From DATGEO01 sp035310015 (lineage in GTDB: Bacteria > Chloroflexota > Dormibacteria > Dormibacterales > Dormibacteraceae): a stretch of DNA of 22,876 nucleotides. Shown here piece after piece: positions 13,284 to 20,324 of this stretch (position 1 is the stretch's first letter; every line of letters begins with the position of its first letter). Both the position numbers and the translations under genes were made by a program. Below the pieces are notes generated by a model, which was not told the DNA's origin, ran no database searches, and worked only from the letters and a program-made list of their open reading frames with translations. The stretch covers positions 1 through 22,876 of the forward strand of contig DATGEO010000072.1 in NCBI GenBank assembly GCA_035310015.1, written 5' to 3'.

Positions 13284-15535
13284 CTGGACGCGCCCAGCAG
13301 CTTGGCGACGCGGTCCGGGGTCAAGGGGATCCGGTCGACGACCACGTCAGGCCTCACCTGGCGGAGGGCGTCCTCGATCGCCGCCGACACCGCGGCGGGC
13401 GCGGGAATCGTGCCGCTCTCGCCCGCGCCCTTGAAGTTCTCGGGATTCGAGTCGGTGGGCGTCTCGATGTGCAGCATCTCGGGCGTGGCCGTGATCTCGC
13501 CGGTGCTCACGATCGTGTAATCGAGGAAGCTCGTCGAGCGGGGTGTTCCGTCGGCGTCGTAAGCAGCCGACTCGTACAGCGCGTAGCCCAGCCCGTGGGC
13601 GTAGCCGCCGATCATCTGGCCTTCGAGCGTGAGCGGGTTGATCGCGACACCGGTGTCGTGCGCGATGACATAACGCAGGACCTCGACCTGTCCGGTCTCG
13701 CGGTCGACGGCGACCATCGCCGCATGGCTGCTGCTCGAAAACGTAACCGGGCGCTTCGGGTCGAAGGTCTCCGAGACCTCCAGCCCGGCGTCGGGTATGA
13801 CGTCGGTGGCGGGCCGGCTGCGCGCGGGCGCGCCGCGTACCGAGATGACACCCTCCTCCAGCACCAGGTCCTGCGCCTCGGCCTCCATCACCTCGGCGGC
13901 GCGGTCGAGCAGCTGCTTGCGCATCGCGAGCGCGGCCTTCGACGCGGCGTTGCCGACCTGCACCGCGCTGCGACTGCCGGCGGTGTAGAGCGCAAAATGA
14001 ACGTGGCTCGTGTCGCCGGCCGTCACCTCGATCCTGTCCAGCGGCCAGCCGAGGCGCTCGGCGACCACCAGCGCGGCCATCGTCTGGTGGCCCTGGCCCT
14101 GCGGCGTCGAGCCCACGTAGACGCGCGCGATTCCATCCTTATCTATGTGGATCTTCGCGGGCTCGCCGCGGCCGAAGCCCGTGGACTCGACGCAGCACAC
14201 GACCCCGACCCCGACCAGGCGGCCGTCCGCTTCCGCGCGCGGGCCGATGTTCTCCACCGCGAGCTCGAGCAGCTTCGGATAGTCACCGCTGTCGTAGACC
14301 AGGGTGCCGCGACCCGCCCGCAAGCCCGTCGAGTAGGGGATCTGCGATGGCTGGACGAGGTTGCGGCGCCGGAGCTCGACCGGGTCGATGTCCAGCTTGC
14401 GAGCGAGCTGATCCATGGCCCGCTCCATCGCGTAGTTCCCCAGCGGACGGCCGCCGCCGCGGATGAAGCCGGTCGGGACGGTGTTCGTGTAGACGAGCAC
14501 GCCGTCGACGTGCAGCGCCGGCAGCACGTAGGCCGAGAGCATGTGGCCGATGATGTTTCCGGGCTGGTCAGCGCCCGAGCCGGCGTAGGCGCCGATGTCG
14601 TGCACCAGCCGGCCGCGCAGGCCGCGCAGCGTGCCGTTCTTGTCCGCCGCGATCTCCAGCTCGATCACCGAGCCGTGTCCCTGCCCGGTGGTCACGCCAT
14701 CCTCGCTGCGCGTCGCGGTCCATGTCACCGGGCGCTTGAGGCGCCACGCGGCGATCGCGGCCAAAACCTCTTCAGGGAAGGCGGTGCCCTTGGCCCCGAA
14801 GCCACCGCCGACGTCCTCGGCCAGGACGCGGACCTTGTCCTTGGCGATGCCGAGCGCGCCGGTGATCGCGGCGCGCACACCGAAGATGTTCTGGGTCGAG
14901 GTCCACACCTTGAGGCCGCCCGTTTCTTCATCAGGCGCGGCGGTGACCGCGCGCGGTTCAATGGCCGCGCCGGCGACGCGGTCGGTGAACAGCGAGATCC
15001 TGGCGACAACCGAATCGCTCGCGAAGGCGGAGCCGATGTCGCCGTACTCCACCGGCGCGGACTGCGCGACGTTCGACGTCATGTCCGCATGCACCAGCGG
15101 CGCGTCATCCGCGGTCGCGTTCAGCACTCCGCCGACTCCGGCCAGCGGGTCGAGCTCGGGGAACACCGCCTCGGCCGCGTCCCGAGCCTGGTACTCCGTT
15201 TCCGCGACGACCAGCGCGTACGCCTCGCCGACGTAATTCACCTCGTCGCGGTTCAGGATCGGCCGCCCGCGCACCTCGACGCCCTGCGGGATGAAGTCGC
15301 TCAGCCCGGAGGCGGCCTCGGGCAGGTCGTCGGCAGTCCACACCGCCACCACGCCCGGCATGCCGGTGGCGACCGAGCGGTCGATGGCCCGAATCCGCGC
15401 GTGGGGCACGCTCGAGCGGCAGAACGCGATGTGCAGCAGGCCGTCCGGGTGGATGTCGGACGCATAGCGGCCGCGCCCGGTGATCAGCCGCCGGTCCTCT
15501 ACGCGAGGCGTGCGCCGGCCGACGTACGAGGGCAT
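13280..15535 (-). CDS. Xanthine dehydrogenase-family molybdopterin-binding large subunit
   Basis: 751-aa molybdenum hydroxylase large subunit (XdhA/CoxL-like). It opens YVGRRTPRVEDRRLITGRGRY and carries GGGFGAKG, the FIRGGGRP segment, GQGHQT and the catalytic-Glu loop KGAGESGTIP near the C-terminus. FIRGGGR replaces the AYxCSFR loop of form I CO dehydrogenase, so it is not that enzyme; its substrate (aldehyde, purine, aromatic or other) is unknown. Medium (FAD) and small (2Fe-2S) subunits are absent on either side. ATG 15535 is preferred over GTG 15556 because TATTCT lies 6 nt upstream and the family starts 2-4 residues before YVG. It is first in an operon with the MFS gene and two PPIase genes. 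Confidence 0.9.
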   Translation of the reverse strand: MPSYVGRRTPRVEDRRLITGRGRYASDIHPDGLLHIAFCRSSVPHARIRAIDRSVATGMPGVVAVWTADDLPEAASGLSDFIPQGVEVRGRPILNRDEVNYVGEAYALVVAETEYQARDAAEAVFPELDPLAGVGGVLNATADDAPLVHADMTSNVAQSAPVEYGDIGSAFASDSVVARISLFTDRVAGAAIEPRAVTAAPDEETGGLKVWTSTQNIFGVRAAITGALGIAKDKVRVLAEDVGGGFGAKGTAFPEEVLAAIAAWRLKRPVTWTATRSEDGVTTGQGHGSVIELEIAADKNGTLRGLRGRLVHDIGAYAGSGADQPGNIIGHMLSAYVLPALHVDGVLVYTNTVPTGFIRGGGRPLGNYAMERAMDQLARKLDIDPVELRRRNLVQPSQIPYSTGLRAGRGTLVYDSGDYPKLLELAVENIGPRAEADGRLVGVGVVCCVESTGFGRGEPAKIHIDKDGIARVYVGSTPQGQGHQTMAALVVAERLGWPLDRIEVTAGDTSHVHFALYTAGSRSAVQVGNAASKAALAMRKQLLDRAAEVMEAEAQDLVLEEGVISVRGAPARSRPATDVIPDAGLEVSETFDPKRPVTFSSSSHAAMVAVDRETGQVEVLRYVIAHDTGVAINPLTLEGQMIGGYAHGLGYALYESAAYDADGTPRSTSFLDYTIVSTGEITATPEMLHIETPTDSNPENFKGAGESGTIPAPAAVSAAIEDALRQVRPDVVVDRIPLTPDRVAKLLGASS

Positions 15536-15540
15536 CGAAT

Positions 15541-15547
15541 TAGAATA
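15541..15547. promoter_or_regulatory. Overlapping bidirectional -10 (TAGAATA)
   Basis: Read on the minus strand it gives TATTCT (15547-15542), 6 nt before ATG 15535. Read on the plus strand it gives TAGAAT (15541-15546), a fair -10 for the tRNA cluster with a leader of about 50 nt. No clear -35 is seen on either side. Confidence 0.4.
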
Positions 15548-15606
15548 TCTGTCCACTCCAGACGAATCCGAAGCCTGCGTCCAGACTTCGAAAATCGGAG
15601 ATACGC

Positions 15607-15682
15607 GGGCGGCTAGCTCAGTTGGTAGAGCGCCAGCTTGACATGCTGGAGGTCGGGGGTTCGAGACCCTCGCCGCCCACCA
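15607..15682 (+). tRNA. tRNA-Val (GAC)
   Basis: Complete cloverleaf: acceptor GGGCGGC/GCCGCCC, D stem GCTC/GAGC, anticodon stem CCAGC/GCTGG with loop TTGACAT (anticodon GAC), T loop TTCGAGA, discriminator A and encoded CCA (15680-15682). First of three tRNAs in a row. Confidence 0.96.
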
Positions 15683-15728
15683 CTCGGACTGAGCTCTGGC
15701 CTGATCGGGGAAAATCGACTCGGCCTTT

Positions 15729-15805
15729 GGCCCGTTCGTCTAGTGGACCAGGACGCCGGCCTTTCAAGCCGGAGATCACGGGTTCGAATCCCGTACGGGC
15801 TACCA
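15729..15805 (+). tRNA. tRNA-Glu (UUC)
   Basis: Acceptor GGCCCGT/ACGGGCT (first pair G-U), D arm GTCTAGTGGACCAGGAC typical of tRNA-Glu, anticodon stem CCGGC/GCCGG with loop CTTTCAA (anticodon TTC), T stem ACGGG/CCCGT with TTCGAAT, discriminator A and encoded CCA. It lies 46 nt after tRNA-Val. Confidence 0.95.
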
Positions 15806-15818
15806 GGGAGCCGCGATC

Positions 15819-15892
15819 GCGGGCGTAGCACAATGGCAGTGCGCCAGCCTTCCAAGCTGGTTACGTGGGTTCGATTCCCATCGCCCGCTCCA
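15819..15892 (+). tRNA. tRNA-Gly (UCC)
   Basis: Acceptor GCGGGCG/CGCCCGC, D stem GCAC/GTGC, anticodon stem CCAGC/GCTGG with loop CTTCCAA (anticodon TCC), T stem GTGGG/CCCAT, discriminator T and encoded CCA. It starts 13 nt after tRNA-Glu. Its 3' end is the first unit of a short tandem repeat. Confidence 0.95.
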
Positions 15893-15915
15893 ACGCTCCA
15901 ACGCTCCAACGCTCC
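15888..15915. repeat. Tandem 8-mer CTCCAACG, 3.5 copies, at the tRNA-Gly 3' end
   Basis: Three exact copies of CTCCAACG plus CTCC. The first copy contains the last base of the acceptor stem, the discriminator and the CCA of tRNA-Gly. It looks like local slippage expansion from the tRNA end. It is too short for CRISPR, and no integrase gene is nearby. Confidence 0.8.
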
Positions 15916-15938
15916 CGCTGGGCGTGGATTTCCGCACG

Positions 15939-16003
15939 TTTGGACCCAAACGCGCCGAATCCCGGCCAGCGAAGGGCCTCTTTGGACACAAACGCGCGGA
16001 ATC
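15939..16003. repeat. Two imperfect 23-bp direct repeats after the tRNA cluster
   Basis: Copies at 15939-15961 and 15981-16003 start 42 bp apart and differ at two positions. Each begins TTTGGAC and continues CAAACGCGC. The first copy contains the dyad TTTGG-AC-CCAAA. The second copy overlaps the stop codon of the methyltransferase gene. This may be a dispersed intergenic repeat or a protein-binding pair. Confidence 0.7.
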
Positions 16004-16625
16004 ACCGCTCGCGGGCGGCGATCGCGACCACCGAGATGTTGCCCAACGTCCGCCAAAGCGACCGTCGCGCAACGACCTGAAGGCCGGCTGCACCGAGCAT
16101 GGCGTCGAGCCGCTCGCGTTCCGGCATCCGGCCGCGCGCGATGAAGGCCGCGAGGCCGCCGGCGATGAAGTCCGCGAGGACCCACCGGCCACCCGGCGCG
16201 AGCACGCGCCGGACCTCGGCGATGCCCTTTGCCTGATCGGCCCAGTGGTGGAAAGTGAGGGTGCTCAGCACGACGTTGAAACTCGCGTCCCCAAACGGCA
16301 GCGCCTCGGCAGTCGCTTGCTGGAACTTGATCGGCGAGCGGTCGCCGGAGGCCACGATCGCCTGCTCGACCATGCCGGGAGCCGCGTCGACGCCGTCGAG
16401 CTGGGCACCGGGAAACCGCGCATGGGCCGCGCGGAGCAAGCGGCCGGTCCCGCACCCGACGTCGAGAATCGCTTTGGGATCCGACACCTGAGACGCTGCG
16501 AGGTCGAGCACGGTGCGCTGCACCGGATCGAAGAGGAAGCGCTGCATCCAGTGGCGCTCGTAGGTGGGAGCCCACTCGCCGAACCGCTCGACGTCGTCAT
16601 GCGAGCTCGAATGTGACCGATGCAT
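16002..16625 (-). CDS. Class I SAM-dependent methyltransferase
   Basis: 207-aa methyltransferase of the UbiE/COQ5-like (Methyltransf_11) type. Motif I is ILDVGCGTGRLL (about 53-64), the acidic strand-2 loop is DGVDAAPGM, motif III-like is ALPFGDASFNVVLS, and a post-motif VRRVLAPGGRWVLAD follows. A small molecule or lipid/quinone substrate is likely but not specified by sequence. ATG 16625 has AGGA 3 nt upstream, which is rather close. It diverges from the DUF998 gene, whose duplicated promoter element begins 9 bp from this start. The gene ends inside a 23-bp repeat. Confidence 0.9.
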   Translation of the reverse strand: MHRSHSSSHDDVERFGEWAPTYERHWMQRFLFDPVQRTVLDLAASQVSDPKAILDVGCGTGRLLRAAHARFPGAQLDGVDAAPGMVEQAIVASGDRSPIKFQQATAEALPFGDASFNVVLSTLTFHHWADQAKGIAEVRRVLAPGGRWVLADFIAGGLAAFIARGRMPERERLDAMLGAAGLQVVARRSLWRTLGNISVVAIAARER

Positions 16626-16633
16626 CGTCCTAA

Positions 16634-16700
16634 AGGATGACTCGGAAAATCAGCCGCCGTCATGACGACGGCGCCACCAGCGACCGATAGCTTTGCGGCC
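16634..16700 (+). promoter_or_regulatory. Promoter element copy A (DUF998 gene)
   Basis: 67 bp aligning without gaps to 17401-17467. Blocks shared: an 18-bp upstream box (16634-16651, 15/18 identical, starting AGGATGA), TGACGACG (16663-16670, 8/8), TAGCTT as -10 (16688-16693) and GGCC just before ATG 16701. The -10 to start gap is 7 nt, so the mRNA should be leaderless. Confidence 0.6.
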
Positions 16701-17432
16701 ATGAAAAAGCTTCTCTTTGCCGGCGTGATTGGTCCCCTTCTGTTCATCGTCGTCTTCATCATCGAGGGCCTGACGCGCCCCGGCTACAGCGCGTGGCGGC
16801 ACTACGTCAGCCAGCTCGCCACCGGGCCGGGAGGCTGGGTCCAGGTCATCAATTTCCTGCTGTGCGGCACTCTCGTCCTGCTGTTCGCGATCGGCTTGCG
16901 CATGGCGACCCGCTCGATTGCGGCCCCCATTCTTCTCAGCCTGTTCGGCATTGCTCTGCTGACGGCCGGCGCATTCTCCACTGACCCGGCCCTCGGATAC
17001 CCGGTGGGGGCGGCCGCGGTCCACACGACCCACGGGATGATCCACGGCTTCGCGGGACTGGTGGCGTTCACCACGCTGCCGGCCACTGCCTTCGTCATGG
17101 CCGCCTGGTTCGCCCGCCACGAGACTGGGCGGCGCTGGCTCTGGTACTCGCTGGCCGTCGGAATCGTGATGATCATCGCGTTCGTCGTCAGCACCGCGGT
17201 CTCAGCCATGGACGGCGCCGGGACACTGCCCAATGCGCCCACCGGCTTCTTTCAGCGCATCGCGATCATCACTGGCTGGACGTGGATGTCGATGGTCGCC
17301 CTGCACCTGATTCGCGCGTCGCGGCCCGCCAGTCGATACGCCTCCGTCACCGAACAACCCCGATCGGGATCCCGGCGTCATCCAATGGCCGTCCTCCTCG
17401 AGGATGATTCGAAAGATCGATCTCGCGGCTGA
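16701..17432 (+). CDS. DUF998 family membrane protein
   Basis: 243-aa integral membrane protein with about six TM helices. Early segments are LLFAGVIGPLLFIVVFIIEGLTRPGYSAWRHYVSQLATGPGGW, the DUF998 opening (Gly-Pro in helix 1, then RPGYxxxxxxxSxL). Later features are STDPALGYP and THGMIHGFAGL, also family landmarks. The function is not established. ATG 16701 is chosen over ATG 16662 because the region up to it aligns base for base with the ABC gene promoter and its start. The last 10 codons overlap the upstream box of the ABC promoter, and the TGA stop is part of that promoter's TGACGACG block. It probably responds to the same signal as the exporter downstream. Confidence 0.85.
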   Translation: MKKLLFAGVIGPLLFIVVFIIEGLTRPGYSAWRHYVSQLATGPGGWVQVINFLLCGTLVLLFAIGLRMATRSIAAPILLSLFGIALLTAGAFSTDPALGYPVGAAAVHTTHGMIHGFAGLVAFTTLPATAFVMAAWFARHETGRRWLWYSLAVGIVMIIAFVVSTAVSAMDGAGTLPNAPTGFFQRIAIITGWTWMSMVALHLIRASRPASRYASVTEQPRSGSRRHPMAVLLEDDSKDRSRG

Positions 17433-17467
17433 CGACGTGGCGCCGGGCGAAACCTAGGGTGATGGCC
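17401..17467 (+). promoter_or_regulatory. Promoter element copy B (ABC exporter)
   Basis: Homologous to 16634-16700. The upstream box (17401-17418) contains the imperfect palindrome GATNNTTCGAANNATC. TGACGACG is at 17430-17437 and TAGGGT, as -10, at 17455-17460, 7 nt before ATG 17468. Much of it lies inside the end of the DUF998 coding region. It is a candidate target of the NarL-type regulator at 20321. Confidence 0.6.
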
Positions 17468-18376
17468 ATGGAAAACACCACGATCGTCGAGACCCACGGT
17501 CTCACCAAGCGCTACGGAAGCGGAGTCCTCGCCGTCGACTCCGTGGACATGAGCGTGCGCCGTGGCGAGGTCTACGGCTTCCTCGGCCCGAATGGGGCCG
17601 GGAAGACCACGACCCTGCGCATGCTCGTCGGCCTCATCCGGCCGACCTCGGGCACGGCAACCGTCGCCGGCCACGCGCCCGGCGCGCCGGCCGGTCTGGC
17701 CCGCATCGGCTCGCTGATCGAGTCGCCGGGCTTCTATCCCTACCTGTCGGGCCGCGACAACCTGAAGGTGGTGGCCGAGCTGGGGGGCGTGCCCATCCGC
17801 CGGGTCGAACAGGTCCTCGACATCGTCGAGCTGGCCTCCCGCGCGGGTCGCAAGTTCAGCACCTACTCGACGGGCATGAAGCAGCGGCTTGGCGTGGCGG
17901 CCGCGCTGCTGAAGGATCCAGACCTGCTGATCCTCGACGAGCCGACCAACGGCCTCGACCCGCAGGGCATGGCCGAGATGAGAAAGCTCATCAAGGACAT
18001 CGGCCAGGGCGACCGCACGGTCCTGCTGTCGAGCCACCTCCTCGGCGAGGTGGAGCAGATCTGCGACCGCGTCGGCGTCATCAGCAACGGGCGGCTGGTC
18101 CGCCAGTCCACCGTGCAGGAGCTGGTCGGCGAGGAAGGCGTGCTCGTCCGGGCGCACCCGATCGCGCAGGCCGAAGAGGTTCTCGTGCGCGCCTACGGCC
18201 GCGAGTCGGTCAGCCGCCAGGACGGAGCCATCGTCCTCAAGGCCAGGCCGGAGACGAGCCTGGACGTCAACCGCGCCCTCATGACCGCCGGCGTCGGCGT
18301 CAGCGAGCTGCGGCCATTCGAGAGATCGCTGGAGGAAGTCTTCTTCCAGCTCACAGGAGAGAAGCAGGGATCATGA
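17468..18376 (+). CDS. ABC-2 type transporter ATP-binding protein
   Basis: 302-aa cytoplasmic ATPase of the CcmA/DrrA/BcrA class, powering the permease encoded next. Walker A GPNGAGKTTT (about 38-47), the Q-loop region, the ABC signature YSTGMKQRLG, Walker B DLLILDEPTNGLDP and the switch His in LLSSH are all present. A C-terminal extension follows (about 215-302), as in DrrA-like exporters. ATG 17468 is chosen over GTG 17459 and ATG 17462 because it aligns with the DUF998 start when the two promoters are matched. Its stop overlaps the permease ATG by 4 nt. The exported substrate is unknown; drug, peptide or lipid export is typical for the class. Confidence 0.95.
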   Translation: MENTTIVETHGLTKRYGSGVLAVDSVDMSVRRGEVYGFLGPNGAGKTTTLRMLVGLIRPTSGTATVAGHAPGAPAGLARIGSLIESPGFYPYLSGRDNLKVVAELGGVPIRRVEQVLDIVELASRAGRKFSTYSTGMKQRLGVAAALLKDPDLLILDEPTNGLDPQGMAEMRKLIKDIGQGDRTVLLSSHLLGEVEQICDRVGVISNGRLVRQSTVQELVGEEGVLVRAHPIAQAEEVLVRAYGRESVSRQDGAIVLKARPETSLDVNRALMTAGVGVSELRPFERSLEEVFFQLTGEKQGS

Positions 18377-19179
18377 TCACCACCATCAAGTCCGAGTGGC
18401 GCAAGAACCGTTTCCGGCCGGCCTTTCTCATCGGCTCTGGTCTCATCGCCGCCATCACCGGCCTCGCCTACGGCAGCAACTGGTACATCGCCACTCATCC
18501 CGGCAGCGGTGAGCGCGCGGTGCAGCTTTCGACCCTGTACCCGGGGCATTTCGTCGACAGCGTCCTGGGCGCGGGCTTTCCTCTTGGCGCCGCGCTGGCC
18601 ATCGTCCTCGGCGCCATTTTCGCCGGATCCGACTACTCGTGGGGCACGCTCAAGACCGTGCTCTCTCAGGGGCCGGGCCGAGTCACGGTCTGGGCCGGCC
18701 GCGTAATCGTCTTCAACGTGTGGATGGGCATCATGACGGTCGTCCTGTTCGCAGTCGGAGCGGCTCTCAGCGCCCTCATCGCTTCGTTCGAGGGCGCGGC
18801 CATCACGTGGCCGGCGTTGGACGTCATGGCCAAGGGTTTCGGCACCATCTGGCTCGTGTTCATCGCCAACGGCGCGATCGGCCTCGCGCTCGGCATGCTG
18901 ATCCGCCAATCCGCGGCCGCGCTCGGCGTCGGTGTGGTCTACCTGCTGTCGGTCGAGGTCATCGCCGTCCGCTTCATCGACGGCCTGAGCAACGGCGCGT
19001 ACAGGTGGATAGGCGACCTTTTCGTCGGCCAGAACGCATCCGCGCTCATCGGCTCTCTCTCGCCCGGCCCGGTGGCTCCTGCCATCAGCGCCGAGCAGGC
19101 CGTGCTGGTTCTACTCGCATACGCAATCGGCCTGGTGGCCGTCGCCGGCGGGCTGCTCCGCTGGAGGGACGTTTCATAG
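18373..19179 (+). CDS. ABC-2 family permease
   Basis: 268-aa membrane protein with about six TM helices. It begins with a short cytoplasmic segment IKSEWRKNRFRPAFLIG, typical of ABC-2 permeases, has a large loop after helix 1 (NWYIATHPGSG...), and contains the conserved SDYSWGTLKTVLSQGPGR segment (entry to the second helix pair). The ATG overlaps the ATPase stop (ATGA). It presumably dimerises and pairs with that ATPase. The end of the gene carries GGAGGG (19163-19168), which serves as ribosome binding site for the histidine kinase downstream. Confidence 0.92.
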   Translation: MITTIKSEWRKNRFRPAFLIGSGLIAAITGLAYGSNWYIATHPGSGERAVQLSTLYPGHFVDSVLGAGFPLGAALAIVLGAIFAGSDYSWGTLKTVLSQGPGRVTVWAGRVIVFNVWMGIMTVVLFAVGAALSALIASFEGAAITWPALDVMAKGFGTIWLVFIANGAIGLALGMLIRQSAAALGVGVVYLLSVEVIAVRFIDGLSNGAYRWIGDLFVGQNASALIGSLSPGPVAPAISAEQAVLVLLAYAIGLVAVAGGLLRWRDVS

Positions 19180-20324
19180 CCACCCCATTCGCCTCCAGCG
19201 CTGGCGGCCGGCCGTGGTCATGGATCAGCGGCCGGCCGCGCCTCGTCGACGGAGCGGTGGTCGGTTTCAACCTGCTGGCAGGCGGCCTGTCCCTGTTGGG
19301 CTCCGTGAACAGAGGCTCGGTCATCGCCGTAAGCCTCGTGCTGGTCGTGATCTCTGGCGCCGCACTGTGGTGGCGCCGCCGCCATTCGTCACGGGTGCTT
19401 CTCGTAGTCCTGGTCGCGGCGATCGCGGCCTTCGCCGTCAACCCCGAGCGTGACCCATCGAGCCCGGCGCTCGCATTCGCCGTCTACGCGGTGTCGGTCT
19501 ACGACCAAAGCCGGCTTCGCCTGTGGGTCGCCGTCGCGTCCATCGCTGTCGTCGCCGGCGCGGTCGCTCTGCTATCGGTAGGCGATCTCGAGGCGGCACG
19601 GAAGCTGGTGCCGGCCGGCGCTACCTCGCTGGTCGCCTGGGTGATAGGCGACTACGTACGCTCGCGGCGTCAGACTTTCCGAGAGCTGCTCGAACGCGGC
19701 CAGCAGGCGCGGCGACAGGCCGTCGAGGAGGAACGGCTGCGCATCGCCCGCGAGCTCCACGACGTCGTCGCGCACAACGTGAGCGTCATCGCCATCCAGG
19801 CGGGCGCCGCCCGCGTCTCCGGCAGCTCGAGCGCGGAGGCCCTGCGCTCCATCGAAGACAGCGCGCGTGCGACTCTCGCGGAGCTGAACCGTCTCGTCGG
19901 GATCCTGCGCAGGGGTCCCGGAGGTCCAGAGCTCGGTCCGCAGCCGACGCTGGACGGCGTCGAATCGGTGCTCAAGCCCGCACGCGACGCCGGCCTCGAC
20001 GTGACGCTGAAGGTGAGCGGCGAGAGGCGCGAGCTGCCGGCGGCGGTCGACCTCTCGGCCTTCCGCATCGTGCAGGAGAGCATCACCAACGTCCTCAAGC
20101 ACGCAAGCGCGACGCGTGTCGAGATTCACCTCGACTATCGACCGGACGCACTCGACATTGCGGTGAGCGACAACGGGCGCGGCGCTCCGGCGATGGCGGG
20201 TTCGTCGACCGGTCACGGCCTCATCGGCATGCGCGAGCGGGTCGAGGTGTTCGACGGCGAGCTGACCACCGGCACGTCACCTCTGGGCGGTTTCAACGTG
20301 CATGCGCGGCTGCCGCTCAAATGA
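19176..20324 (+). CDS. Sensor histidine kinase, HisKA_3 (NarL-partner) type
   Basis: 382-aa membrane kinase with about four or five N-terminal TM helices (to about residue 155), a short coiled linker, the dimerisation/phospho-acceptor helix ELHDVVAHNVSVIAIQAG (His in the LHD motif), the N box ESITNVLKHA, then DNGRG and the GHGLIGMRERV ATP-lid region. It should phosphorylate the regulator encoded next. The start is odd: no ATG, GTG or TTG occurs in frame between the permease end and GTG 19257, which would leave no residues before helix 1. ATA 19176 lies 7 nt after a strong GGAGGG and overlaps the permease stop by 4 nt (ATAG). CTG 19161 is an alternative. The stop overlaps the regulator ATG. 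Confidence 0.92.
   Translation: MATPFASSAGGRPWSWISGRPRLVDGAVVGFNLLAGGLSLLGSVNRGSVIAVSLVLVVISGAALWWRRRHSSRVLLVVLVAAIAAFAVNPERDPSSPALAFAVYAVSVYDQSRLRLWVAVASIAVVAGAVALLSVGDLEAARKLVPAGATSLVAWVIGDYVRSRRQTFRELLERGQQARRQAVEEERLRIARELHDVVAHNVSVIAIQAGAARVSGSSSAEALRSIEDSARATLAELNRLVGILRRGPGGPELGPQPTLDGVESVLKPARDAGLDVTLKVSGERRELPAAVDLSAFRIVQESITNVLKHASATRVEIHLDYRPDALDIAVSDNGRGAPAMAGSSTGHGLIGMRERVEVFDGELTTGTSPLGGFNVHARLPLK

Noticed and set aside
13280..15535. Aerobic carbon monoxide dehydrogenase large subunit (form I CoxL)
   Set aside because: The active-site loop reads FIRGGGR, not AYxCSFR, and the FAD and 2Fe-2S subunits are missing.
13469..15616. 715-aa plus-strand ORF
   Set aside because: Antisense to the molybdopterin subunit, with no domain pattern.
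15888..15915. CRISPR-like repeat
   Set aside because: 8-bp contiguous tandem units without spacers; no cas genes.
15607..15915. Integrated element at the tRNA cluster
   Set aside because: No integrase, no second attachment copy and only host-type genes on both sides.
15613..16575. 320-aa minus-strand ORF
   Set aside because: Runs through three complete tRNA genes and opposes part of the methyltransferase in another frame.
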